Below are positions 17,361 to 25,144 of a stretch of DNA of 64,000 bases, in pieces. Under the pieces are notes generated by a model, which was given only the letters and a program-made list of their open reading frames with translations, was not told the DNA's origin and made no database searches. Made by a program: the position numbers and the translations under genes. Source of the DNA: Aequoribacter sp003520285 (GTDB lineage Bacteria; Pseudomonadota; Gammaproteobacteria; Pseudomonadales; Halieaceae); contig CAXAAR010000002.1 of assembly GCA_963966765.1 (NCBI GenBank), positions 1 through 64,000 on the forward strand, written 5' to 3'. Numbering within the stretch: position 1 is the first letter of the stretch; the number at the start of each line of letters is the position of its first letter.

Positions 17361-18248
17361 TCAGCGCTTACGACGCCACCATTCCATCGATTTTCCACCC
17401 AACGCGCTTTGGGTGATTTGCTCAGCAAAGCGGACGGCGGGCTCAAGCATAGCGAAATCTATACCGGTCTCAATCCCGCTCTCGTTAAACAAATACACCA
17501 GATCTTCGGTAGCCACGTTGCCGGTGGCGCCTGGAGCAAATGGGCATCCACCTAAACCGCCAATGGATGCATCAAATGAGCGTACCCCTGCAAGATAAGC
17601 TGACCACACCATGGCAATAGCTTGACCGCGGGTATCGTGCACGTGAAGATTGACACGATCAGCGCCGTAATCAACGACCAGCGGGTGGGTTAAATTGTAA
17701 ATCTGCTGTGGCGTCCCTGCGCCAATGGTATCGGAGATAGAGACTTCGTGGGCACCACCATCAAGGAGCTGACGCGCCAAACCTAGAACGCGGGCTTCAT
17801 CGATACGCCCCTCATAGGGACAGGCACAAGAGCATGATATATAGACTCGCACGTGATTGCCCTCTGCATGACACGCCCGTACCACCTGGAAATTTGACTG
17901 TAATGCTTGGTCTAAGGTCATGTTCACATTGCGTTCACTGAAGGTTTCCGAAGCCGACATGATCAACCCGAACTCTGATAAACCGGTAGCTTTGCCTCGT
18001 TCGTAACCGCGCAAATTGGGAACTAAGCCGCTATAAGAGCGTCGTTCCAAGTCAAGCATGCCAACCAAGGCCTCAGCATCAGCCATTTGAGGCACCGCTT
18101 TGGGGTGTACGAAGCTCGCAACTTCAATATGGTTCAAGCCGGCAGCTTCTAACAGACTGAGCAACGCCAGTTTATCGCCTGTGCTGACGACAAGAGGTTG
18201 ATTTTGAAGTCCATCGCGTAAACCAACTTCGTTAATCGTTACCGTCAT
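17361..18248 (-). CDS. mvaB: Hydroxymethylglutaryl-CoA lyase
   Basis: Cleaves 3-hydroxy-3-methylglutaryl-CoA to acetoacetate and acetyl-CoA, the last step of leucine catabolism. The 295 residues form a DRE-TIM barrel: the N-terminal NEVGLRDGLQNQ holds the catalytic Arg and metal Asp, HVHDTRGQ holds metal histidines and GGLGGCPFAPGATGN carries the catalytic Cys loop. The start is 2 bp after the stop of the class III CoA-transferase gene, so the two are almost certainly translated from one mRNA. None of the other leucine-degradation genes is present here. Confidence 0.92.
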   Translation of the reverse strand: MTVTINEVGLRDGLQNQPLVVSTGDKLALLSLLEAAGLNHIEVASFVHPKAVPQMADAEALVGMLDLERRSYSGLVPNLRGYERGKATGLSEFGLIMSASETFSERNVNMTLDQALQSNFQVVRACHAEGNHVRVYISCSCACPYEGRIDEARVLGLARQLLDGGAHEVSISDTIGAGTPQQIYNLTHPLVVDYGADRVNLHVHDTRGQAIAMVWSAYLAGVRSFDASIGGLGGCPFAPGATGNVATEDLVYLFNESGIETGIDFAMLEPAVRFAEQITQSALGGKSMEWWRRKR

Positions 18249-18250
18249 CG

Positions 18251-19447
18251 CTAGATATCACCATTCTCGCGTAAGATTTGGATTTGCTCTGGGGTATAAC
18301 CTAAGGCCATAAATACCGCGTCGCTATCGCCGCCCACTGCAGCCGGTCCAGCCCACTGCGTGGCCCCGGGTGTTCCATCGAGCTTGGGCAGTATCGCAGG
18401 AATTGTAACTTCGCCACTCGCACTCTGCACTGACTCGAACATCCCGCGTGCCTGATACTGAGGATCCTTGACCATGTCTTCCACTGAGTACATTGGACCA
18501 GAAGGGACGTCTGCTGCCTCTAATACCGCGAGTACCTCTGTAGAGCTCATCGAACTCGTCCACGACGCCAGCGCGGCATCGATCACGGCCTCGTGCTCGA
18601 CTCGACCCGCGTTATCTCCCATTTTTGGATCTTCAGCCAAATCCGGGTAACCCGCTGCGTGCATAAGGCGCTTGTAAATAGAGTCGCCATTGCCCCCAAT
18701 CACGACATATTTATTATCTGCGCACAAATAGGTGTTAGTCGGCACTATTCCGGTAATCGTTGAGCCAGAGGGCTCTCGAATAGCGCCGGTTGCTACATAT
18801 TCTGGCACTACTGATTCCATTAAATTGAACATAGACTCATAGATCGCAATATCGACCACCTGCCCTGGTGCTTGATTTCGTTCTCTGTGTAGTAGGCTCA
18901 GCACGGTACCAAAGGCGGCATGTAAGCCAGCTAGCGAGTCGCCCATGCTAAGATTGGGGCGAACAGGTGGGCGATCAGGAAAACCATTAAGGTAACGAAA
19001 GCCGCTAAATGCCTCGGATACAGACGCATAGCCCGGACGCTCAGCCATGGGCCCGGTTTGGCCGTAACCTGAGATGCGGGTATAAACCAATCCGGGGTTA
19101 CTCTGTTTAAAACTTTCTGGACCCAGACCCCATTTTTCCATAGTGCCCGGGCGGAAGTTCTCGATCACGACATCCGCTGACTCGATTAAACGCTTGACCA
19201 GCGCCCTACCCTCGTCTGATCTCAAGTTTGCGGTCACCGATCGCTTATTTCTCGCGATGCTGTACCACCAATAAGAGGTGCCAGTCTCGTCAAGAGCACG
19301 CCAACCTCTCAAGGGGTCGCCTTTACCAGGCGGCTCTACCTTTATGACTTCGGCGCCAAAGTAACCCAGCAAGGTGCCACAAAACGGTCCAGCGACGAGC
19401 TGGCCAATTTCTATTACTTTTATGCCTTCCAGTGGTTTCTGAGCCAT
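18251..19447 (-). CDS. Class III acyl-CoA transferase (CaiB/BaiF family)
   Basis: Transfers CoA between carboxylic acids. The 398 residues match the family length. GAEVIKVEPPGKGDPLRGW (32-50), NKRSVTANL, VVIENFRPGTMEKWGLG, ISGYGQTGP and the catalytic Asp170 in SMGDSLAG are all present. The donor and acceptor are not known from sequence. Because the HMG-CoA lyase gene follows after 2 bp, a role in loading CoA onto a dicarboxylic acid cleaved by that lyase, such as 3-hydroxy-3-methylglutarate, is a reasonable inference. The start ATG has AAGGA upstream. Confidence 0.9.
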   Translation of the reverse strand: MAQKPLEGIKVIEIGQLVAGPFCGTLLGYFGAEVIKVEPPGKGDPLRGWRALDETGTSYWWYSIARNKRSVTANLRSDEGRALVKRLIESADVVIENFRPGTMEKWGLGPESFKQSNPGLVYTRISGYGQTGPMAERPGYASVSEAFSGFRYLNGFPDRPPVRPNLSMGDSLAGLHAAFGTVLSLLHRERNQAPGQVVDIAIYESMFNLMESVVPEYVATGAIREPSGSTITGIVPTNTYLCADNKYVVIGGNGDSIYKRLMHAAGYPDLAEDPKMGDNAGRVEHEAVIDAALASWTSSMSSTEVLAVLEAADVPSGPMYSVEDMVKDPQYQARGMFESVQSASGEVTIPAILPKLDGTPGATQWAGPAAVGGDSDAVFMALGYTPEQIQILRENGDI

Positions 19448-19555
19448 TAAGAGGGGTCCTTGTGGTTATTGTAACCGCCCGTGATAGCCGATGTAGCGCG
19501 GCAGCTCTCACAGCAAAGTGATCGTGTCAGCGGGAAATATGTGTGCATGTGCTTG

Positions 19556-20374
19556 TTACTGCCTCGGCATGCGGGAGCGAGGCAAAGCACTTGGGTCACT
19601 CGCTCGAAATGGAGTGATATCGATGCCGCCACGTCGCGTGTAGAACGCCTGAACAGCGAGCGAGCGCGGCGCAAAGGTACTCCATAAATCACAATAAATA
19701 CGCTCGAGGCACTGCTCATGATATTCCTGATGCGTGTGAAAACTCAGTAGATATTGCAGTAAGGTACGTTCATCAATATTGGGACCGCACCAGCGAACCT
19801 GAACACTCGCCCAGTCCGGCTGAGCGGTCACCGGGCATAAACTGCGCAGCTTGTGGGTATACCAAGTTCTCTCTACCTCGCTGTCGTCTTGACTGCGCAG
19901 AATTTCTTTGGCGGGCTTGACCGCGCCAACCACATCGCTGTGGCGATCAAGACAGTCTCCATCCAGGGCGCTTCCAGCCATTGAAGGATCATCAACCTCT
20001 AGAATGTCGAGGCTAACGGGCATGTTAACCACTTTGCTAACATCTGACTGAATTACATCCCGAGCCTCTTCGACTGTCTTAAAGCGAGTTAAGTTCAAAG
20101 AATTAAGATATAGTTTCAGAGACTTAGACTCGGTAATGAAAGTCGACTCGCAGGGAACCAATAGCCGCCCAACAAACACCTGCGGTACCCCGTCCGCATT
20201 TAACCAGGACAGTTCATAGATATGCCAAAGGTCAACGCCGAACATCGGCAACTGCGAGGCGTTCGAATCGATAGTCGCGCGCCCCACCGCTCTTGCAATT
20301 GGGAACAACACCTCTGGCGAGTATGAGGTGGGAGCAGGCGTTTTCTCGCCTAGAACAAAGATTTTATCACTCAT
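19556..20374 (-). CDS. queF: NADPH-dependent 7-cyano-7-deazaguanine reductase QueF
   Basis: Reduces preQ0 to preQ1 in queuosine synthesis. The 272 residues are the long, two-T-fold form found in E. coli. The QueF motif ESKSLKLY (82-89) lies in the first half, and the catalytic Cys180 lies in SLCPVTAQPDW in the second half, followed by EYHEQCLERIYCDL. The start at 20374 has GGAAG four bases upstream and gives the family N-terminus; an in-frame start at 20461 would reach into the ABC permease gene. It probably follows the ABC exporter genes on one transcript. Confidence 0.93.
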   Translation of the reverse strand: MSDKIFVLGEKTPAPTSYSPEVLFPIARAVGRATIDSNASQLPMFGVDLWHIYELSWLNADGVPQVFVGRLLVPCESTFITESKSLKLYLNSLNLTRFKTVEEARDVIQSDVSKVVNMPVSLDILEVDDPSMAGSALDGDCLDRHSDVVGAVKPAKEILRSQDDSEVERTWYTHKLRSLCPVTAQPDWASVQVRWCGPNIDERTLLQYLLSFHTHQEYHEQCLERIYCDLWSTFAPRSLAVQAFYTRRGGIDITPFRASDPSALPRSRMPRQ

Positions 20375-20405
20375 TGTGCTTCCATTCAGGCGCGTCCAGA
20401 AATCT

Positions 20406-21179
20406 CTACTGACGCAATCTTGTTCCACTATTGAGCAAGTGCATGCAGTACGCATAGGCAATCACTGTGAAAACTCCAATCATACCGAAAGCAAACTCGA
20501 TACTCACATCAGACACACCCAGCACGCCGTATCGGAAGGCATTAACTACGTACACCAATGGATTGAGTTGCGATACCCCACGCCAAAAATCGGGCAACAG
20601 ATCCAGACTGTAGAACACACCACCGAGATAGATAAGCGGGGTCAAAACGAAAGTAGGAACGATAGAAATATCATCGAACGAGTTGGCAAACACGGCATTA
20701 ATGAATCCGGCCAAAGCAAACAAGATCGATGTCATAGTCACGATAGCGACAACAACCGGGAAGCTGTAAATCGACAGCTCCGTGAAGAACAGCGCTACGA
20801 TCGTGACGATAACGGCCACCATCAACCCGCGCGTCACACCTCCCAGAATATAACCCCACAAGATAATGTAGTTAGGCGTAGGCGATACCAGAAGTTCTTC
20901 AATGCTGTTATTGAACTTCGATCCAAAAAATGAAGACACTACGTTCGAGTATGAATTAGTCACAATCGCCATCATGATCAAACCGGGAACTACGAACTGC
21001 ATATAGGTAAATCCACCCATTTCGCCGATTCGAGAGCCAACCAAGGTCCCGAAAATCACGAAATACAAGGACATCGTAATGGCTGAAGGAAGTAATGTTT
21101 GAGTCCAGATGCGGGTGTAGCGACGGACCTCTTTACGCAGAATAGTCACGAAAGCGATATATTGTTCAGTCCAATTCAA
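20406..21179 (-). CDS. ABC-2 type transporter permease (YadH-like)
   Basis: Inner-membrane half of an ABC exporter, 257 residues with six membrane helices (first near 32-52, last near 230-248). TYMQFVVPGLIMMAIVTNSYSN and SIEELLVSPTPNYIILWGYILGGV are the ABC-2 signature region. The start codon is TTG at 21179, overlapping the stop of the ATPase gene (TTGA), with GAGGGG eight bases upstream. Such YadG-YadH pairs have no settled substrate. Confidence 0.9.
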   Translation of the reverse strand: MNWTEQYIAFVTILRKEVRRYTRIWTQTLLPSAITMSLYFVIFGTLVGSRIGEMGGFTYMQFVVPGLIMMAIVTNSYSNVVSSFFGSKFNNSIEELLVSPTPNYIILWGYILGGVTRGLMVAVIVTIVALFFTELSIYSFPVVVAIVTMTSILFALAGFINAVFANSFDDISIVPTFVLTPLIYLGGVFYSLDLLPDFWRGVSQLNPLVYVVNAFRYGVLGVSDVSIEFAFGMIGVFTVIAYAYCMHLLNSGTRLRQ

Positions 21180-22096
21180 GCTGCATTCCCCTCAACCAGA
21201 TTAACAAACATTTCTTCAAGCCGATTGGCGCGATTGCGCATGCTCTGAACGCCAATCCCGCTCGCACTCAACGCTTGGAAAACTTCATTCAATTGCTGAC
21301 CTTTTTGAACCTCGACTTCAAGCGTGTGAGCATCGACTCGACGCACAAGGAACCCTTCAACCACAACGTTCTCGGGAAGCTCATGCCCGCAATCAAATAT
21401 AAAGACCTCGCGCTGGAGGCGTCTTAAAAGCGTTTTCATCGACGTGTTCTCGACAATTTCGCCATGATTGATAATCGCAATATTGCGACACAAGGCTTCC
21501 GCTTCCTCTAGATAATGTGTGGTCAAAATAATGGTGGTTCCACCGCTGTTAATCTCTTGCAAGAACTCCCACATTGCTCGACGCATCTCGATATCAACAC
21601 CGGCTGTAGGCTCGTCGAGAATCAACAACTTGGGCTCATGAATCAGAGCTCTCGCGATCATAAGACGACGCTTCATTCCGCCAGAGAGCATCCGTGACAC
21701 CACATCGCGCTTTTCCCACAGGCCCAGTTTCTTCAAATAGTAATCGGCCCTTTCTTCAGCTAGCGCTCGCGGAATCCCATAGTATCCGGCCTGTGTTAAT
21801 AGGATATCTCTCGCTTTCTCAAAAACGTTGAAATTGAACTCTTGCGGTACGATACCGATGTACTTCTTTGCCAAGGCGAAATCAACATCGATATCCACTC
21901 CGTGGACTCGAACGGAACCACTACTTTTGGCGACCAAGGAACAGATAATCCCTATGGTGGTCGATTTCCCAGCACCATTGGGGCCCAGCAGTGCGAAGAA
22001 GTCGCCCTGCGCAACAGACAAACTGATACCCTTGAGCGCATTGAAGCCGCTCCCGTAGGTTTTGCTGAGGTTTTCTATTTCTAGAGCTGGTATCAT
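21176..22096 (-). CDS. ABC transporter ATP-binding protein (YadG-like)
   Basis: ATPase partner of the following permease. GPNGAGKSTT is the Walker A, LSGGMKRRLMIARALI the signature and LLILDEPTAGVD the Walker B, with the H-loop in LTTHYLEEAE. A C-terminal domain of about 80 residues follows, as in exporters of the DrrA/NodI type. I give the start at 22096, where MIPALEIENLSKTYG matches homologues; an in-frame ATG at 22132 has a better ribosome site (AAGG, seven bases away) and would add 12 residues. The two cannot be separated by sequence alone. Confidence 0.9.
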   Translation of the reverse strand: MIPALEIENLSKTYGSGFNALKGISLSVAQGDFFALLGPNGAGKSTTIGIICSLVAKSSGSVRVHGVDIDVDFALAKKYIGIVPQEFNFNVFEKARDILLTQAGYYGIPRALAEERADYYLKKLGLWEKRDVVSRMLSGGMKRRLMIARALIHEPKLLILDEPTAGVDIEMRRAMWEFLQEINSGGTTIILTTHYLEEAEALCRNIAIINHGEIVENTSMKTLLRRLQREVFIFDCGHELPENVVVEGFLVRRVDAHTLEVEVQKGQQLNEVFQALSASGIGVQSMRNRANRLEEMFVNLVEGNAA

Positions 22097-22166
22097 AGCG
22101 CGGTCGTTTCCCAACAAAATGGAGGACGGCATTGTAACGCCTTACGTCAAGAGAAACGACCGTCAG

Positions 22167-22550
22167 ATGAATCAATCTCCGTATCATACCCAGTTGGTAA
22201 AACAATTTTCTGAGTTCGTCAGAACGATCAGCACTCAATCTGGTGCCCTTGATCCGCAGCACCCCTTTAAGTTGTGGTGTCAACGAACGTCAGCTCTCTT
22301 AGAGGCCCATCCTTTGAAGCTTGACGAGATTACAGATCAAGTGAACACACTTTTCATTCACTTTGCTGATTTAACCCCCCTATTCCCGCGCGACATCCTG
22401 TTTTTTCTGGGTGGTGATTGCCTTCATTTCATGCCAGACGAGGAAATTCAGGCCTATCAGGCGCTTGACGAGCTTCGCTATAGTGCCGAGAGTCAGGGTA
22501 AGCCTTTTGACTGGGAAGCGAGCAAGGAATCCCTAAAAAAATTGCAATAA
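22167..22550 (+). CDS. PA2817-family protein of unknown function
   Basis: 127 residues, no signal peptide or membrane helix. The block LFPRDILFFLGGDCLHFMPDEEIQAYQALDELRYSAESQGKPFDWE is highly characteristic of a family named after Pseudomonas PA2817, without known function. The start ATG at 22167 is chosen because the earlier in-frame codons overlap the divergent ABC gene. The ribosome site is weak. Divergent placement from a YadG-YadH exporter suggests, but does not show, shared regulation. Confidence 0.75.
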   Translation: MNQSPYHTQLVKQFSEFVRTISTQSGALDPQHPFKLWCQRTSALLEAHPLKLDEITDQVNTLFIHFADLTPLFPRDILFFLGGDCLHFMPDEEIQAYQALDELRYSAESQGKPFDWEASKESLKKLQ

Positions 22551-22564
22551 GTCATCTCATACCC

Positions 22565-22593
22565 TTGACTCAATCACGCTCGCTCCCTACAAT
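22565..22593 (+). promoter_or_regulatory. Strong sigma-70 promoter for the tRNA-Glu/tRNA-Gly unit
   Basis: TTGACT (22565-22570) and TACAAT (22588-22593) are separated by exactly 17 bp, and a G+C-rich discriminator (TCGCGCC) follows, as expected for stable-RNA promoters under stringent control. The first tRNA begins 26 bp after the -10. Confidence 0.85.
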
Positions 22594-22619
22594 TCGCGCC
22601 ACTTGGTTAAGTCCTTTGC

Positions 22620-22695
22620 GTCCCCTTCGTCTAGTGGCCTAGGACACCGCCCTTTCACGGCGGTAACAGGGGTTCGAACCCCCTAGGGGACGCCA
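22620..22695 (+). tRNA. tRNA-Glu (TTC)
   Basis: 76 bases with encoded CCA (22693-22695). The acceptor GTCCCCT pairs with AGGGGAC. The anticodon stem CCGCC/GGCGG encloses a loop with TTC at 22654-22656. The T arm is GGGGTTCGAACCCC. Nearly identical to known gammaproteobacterial tRNA-Glu. Confidence 0.97.
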
Positions 22696-22720
22696 CTTAA
22701 TCAATGAAATAGCACGATGT

Positions 22721-22796
22721 GCGGGAATAGCTCAGTTGGTAGAGCGCAACCTTGCCAAGGTTGAGGTCGCCGGTTCGAACCCGGTTTCCCGCTCCA
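22721..22796 (+). tRNA. tRNA-Gly (GCC)
   Basis: 76 bases with encoded CCA (22794-22796). The acceptor GCGGGAA pairs with TTCCCGC. The anticodon stem CAACC/GGTTG encloses a loop with GCC at 22754-22756. The T arm is CCGGTTCGAACCCGG. It lies 25 bp after tRNA-Glu and is probably on the same transcript. No clear terminator was seen before the convergent msrB stop at 22820. Confidence 0.97.
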
Positions 22797-22819
22797 AGCA
22801 TTGATCAAATCAAGAACTT

Positions 22820-23236
22820 TCAGCTCTCATTACGACCTTCTTCAGAACCGCTCGCCTCGAACGTTAGCGATACGCTATTAATGCAAAATCGCAAGCCAGT
22901 GGGTTGGGGACCGTCGGGAAAAACGTGCCCTAAATGGGCGCCACACTGATCGCACATCACCTCTGTCCGGATCATGCCATGAGTGGTATCCGTTTCTTCT
23001 CGCAATACGCCGGGACGCAACGGCTCAAAAAAACTGGGCCAACCACAACCTGCATCGAATTTGGTATCCGACACGAACAATGGGGTGTTGCAGCAAACGC
23101 AGTGATAAACCCCTTTCGCTGAGTGATTCCAGAACTCGCCCGTAAAGGGCCGCTCGGTTCCTTTTAGACAGCACACATCATACGCTTGCGGGCTGAGTTT
23201 CGTTCGCCAATCAATGCTTGTATCGTCCATTGTCAT
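22820..23236 (-). CDS. msrB: Peptide-methionine (R)-S-oxide reductase MsrB
   Basis: Repairs methionine-R-sulfoxide in proteins. In the 138 residues, Cys118 in RFCINSVSL is catalytic. Cys46/Cys49 and Cys95/Cys98 are the zinc ligands of the structural site. GCGWPSF and GAHLGHVFPDGP are family hallmarks. The start overlaps the end of pdxB by 4 bp (ATGA), indicating translational coupling. There is no signal peptide, so it is cytosolic. Confidence 0.95.
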   Translation of the reverse strand: MTMDDTSIDWRTKLSPQAYDVCCLKGTERPFTGEFWNHSAKGVYHCVCCNTPLFVSDTKFDAGCGWPSFFEPLRPGVLREETDTTHGMIRTEVMCDQCGAHLGHVFPDGPQPTGLRFCINSVSLTFEASGSEEGRNES

Positions 23237-24363
23237 GAATCCTTCCGCTCAAGTTGAAAAGCTTTAGCAACACACGCGATCCACTCACTGGGGGCATCAC
23301 AGTGAAGCTGTGCACCAAACAGCTCACGTCGCTCACGATAATCCCGTCGCAAGCGATCAAACTGTCGTCCTCGCTCTACGCCACCAGAATCGCGCAGGGC
23401 CCGGCGTAGCAGTGCATCATCAGTCGTAATATCGTATACCTGCTCCAACAACAGTCTCACTGCTTGTGCCATTGAGTGGTGTTCACCTAACTGAACACTC
23501 ACGCTGGGCAGACCGATGCCGGCATTTCCTCCCTCTAAACGTAAGAATGAGGTTAGCGCTTCACCAAGCATTTGAGTACCACGCCACTTGCCATCCTTAC
23601 TATAACCAGCTACGTGGGGCGTTGCCAAAGAAGCTTGTTCTATGAGTGCTTCACTGATACACGGTTCTCCCTCCCAGCAATCAACGATCAAGCTCGGTCC
23701 ACCCCGGGACGCTCGTTCGAGCAAAGCGGTTTCGTCGATGATACCTCCGCGAGCCGCGTTAATAAGAACTTGTTCGGGTCGTAACGTGGTGAGCACTTGT
23801 CTGTTCAGCAGATGCCAACTCGGAAAGCGACCCTCTTGGCTCAACGCGCAATGCAGAGATACGACGTCACAGCGCATCACTTGCTCGAAAGAGGCACTCA
23901 CTGGGCACTGCTTAATATAAGGATCGTAAACCAGTACCGAAATACCGAGTGTGCGAGCCACACTAACGAGTCGCTGACCGACATTCCCATAGCCAATGAC
24001 GCCAAGACTTGAATGACCTTCACACAGAGCGTCTAGAGTCGCTCCGATTTCAGCGAGGGCGGCAAATACATACTCGACAACCGACTGAGCATTACTTCCC
24101 GACGCGAGGGCAAAATGTCGTCCCGTGCTCTTGAGATACTCCATATCGATGTGATCATGACCGGCAGTAGCTGAGCCGACAAACCTGACAGGGGTATCCT
24201 TTAGAAGTACTTCATCGACTCGAGACACGGAACGAACCAATAACGCGTCTGCTGTTAACAAATCACGTCGAGAAATGCTACGACCGTCTAACGCCGTGAT
24301 TTCACCCAAGTGCCCTAACAGCTGCTCAAGGCCGGGGATATTGTGGTCAGCCACGATATTCAC
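23233..24363 (-). CDS. pdxB: Erythronate-4-phosphate dehydrogenase PdxB
   Basis: Second step of DXP-dependent pyridoxal phosphate synthesis. The protein of 376 residues is of the family length. It shows GSATAGHDHID, SNAQSVVEYVFAAL, the NAD motif GVIGYGNVGQRL, NAARGGIIDE with the catalytic Arg, and HVAGYSKDGKWRGT with the catalytic His. I chose GTG at 24363, 10 bp after the epmC stop, because VNIVADHNIPGL then matches the PdxB N-terminus; an in-frame ATG at 24429 would overlap epmC by 56 bp and add 22 unrelated residues. Confidence 0.92.
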   Translation of the reverse strand: MNIVADHNIPGLEQLLGHLGEITALDGRSISRRDLLTADALLVRSVSRVDEVLLKDTPVRFVGSATAGHDHIDMEYLKSTGRHFALASGSNAQSVVEYVFAALAEIGATLDALCEGHSSLGVIGYGNVGQRLVSVARTLGISVLVYDPYIKQCPVSASFEQVMRCDVVSLHCALSQEGRFPSWHLLNRQVLTTLRPEQVLINAARGGIIDETALLERASRGGPSLIVDCWEGEPCISEALIEQASLATPHVAGYSKDGKWRGTQMLGEALTSFLRLEGGNAGIGLPSVSVQLGEHHSMAQAVRLLLEQVYDITTDDALLRRALRDSGGVERGRQFDRLRRDYRERRELFGAQLHCDAPSEWIACVAKAFQLERKDS

Positions 24364-24373
24364 TGAATCAAGC

Positions 24374-24913
24374 TCATGCGCGCTGGGTATGGCACTGATT
24401 TTCGTGAAATGCTGAATAACTCTCGGCAAGCTGAAGCAAGAGTTCTTGCAACTCTAGCCAACGTTGTGGCCACACGATTGCACGTAACCTAAGCACCTCA
24501 TCGCTGACTTGGTCGGCGAATTGTTGGGTGACTGCACGAGTGAATCCATTTTCAAGATTATCGAGGCTGACTTGAAAAGGAATGCCGAGCACTCGACAGA
24601 ATATCGATTCCAGAGCCTGAGGCTTAGCCTCTACCGGCATAAATGCAAGCTGCTGCTCGAAGGACCGTCCATCTGCTTCATACCAATAGCCATAGTCATC
24701 CAAACCTCTGCGCACCGTTCCCGCAATGCACCAATGCGCGAGTTCGTGCAGTGCACTTCTTAGATAGTCGGCTCGGTAAACAATCGTGGCATAGGGTGTA
24801 GACTCCGACGCCGCTTTATAGAACGGCTCTTCAGCGCCACCGCACAAACGTACCGCATACCGTTGCCCCATGCCGGCGTTAAAAGCATCTGCTAGTTCAA
24901 TGGCCGTTACCAT
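24374..24913 (-). CDS. epmC: Elongation factor P hydroxylase EpmC (YfcM family)
   Basis: Hydroxylates the modified lysine of elongation factor P. In the 179 residues, HELAHW (His56, Glu57, His60) is the metal site. DYGYWYEADGRSFEQQ, VEAKPQALE and GIPFQVSLDNLENGF are diagnostic of YfcM/EpmC. The start at 24913 overlaps the end of the TusA-like gene by 17 bp and its ribosome site is weak. The earlier in-frame start at 25006 would be wholly inside that gene. The partner enzymes EpmA and EpmB are not in this window. Confidence 0.9.
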   Translation of the reverse strand: MVTAIELADAFNAGMGQRYAVRLCGGAEEPFYKAASESTPYATIVYRADYLRSALHELAHWCIAGTVRRGLDDYGYWYEADGRSFEQQLAFMPVEAKPQALESIFCRVLGIPFQVSLDNLENGFTRAVTQQFADQVSDEVLRLRAIVWPQRWLELQELLLQLAESYSAFHENQCHTQRA

Positions 24914-25133
24914 CAGTACCGACTCGCAAGTGAAACTCAACGTATTGATCGCGTGACTCTGTCGCCAGCAGCGTATGCCCCAAGAACCGACAAAACTGAG
25001 GTACATCTCGGAGCGCTGCAGGATCTGTCGTCAAGACACTAAACTCGTCGCCTTTTTGTGCCCTATGCATCGCTTGGTGCAATAACATAATGGGTTCTGG
25101 GCAAACTAAGCCACGAGCATCTAACTGGGTCAT
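24897..25133 (-). CDS. TusA-family sulfur carrier protein
   Basis: 78 residues with the SirA/TusA fold. Cys11 in LDARGLVCPEPIM is the persulfide-carrying cysteine within the CPxP motif. TusA itself feeds sulfur to tRNA thiouridine synthesis, while relatives such as YedF have unknown roles; the short sequence does not separate them with certainty. It is the first gene of a tightly packed set with epmC, pdxB and msrB. Confidence 0.85.
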   Translation of the reverse strand: MTQLDARGLVCPEPIMLLHQAMHRAQKGDEFSVLTTDPAALRDVPQFCRFLGHTLLATESRDQYVEFHLRVGTDGNGH

Positions 25134-25144
25134 GACGCTATCGT

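Noticed and set aside
19448..19555. Short plus-strand frame between the CoA-transferase gene and queF as a gene
   Set aside because: It continues on the opposite strand of queF, has no ribosome site and resembles no known protein.
22117..22160. TTGACG and TACAAT on the minus strand before the ABC ATPase gene, as a promoter
   Set aside because: The two boxes are only 8 bp apart, so they cannot form one promoter, and no -35 lies at the right distance from TACAAT.
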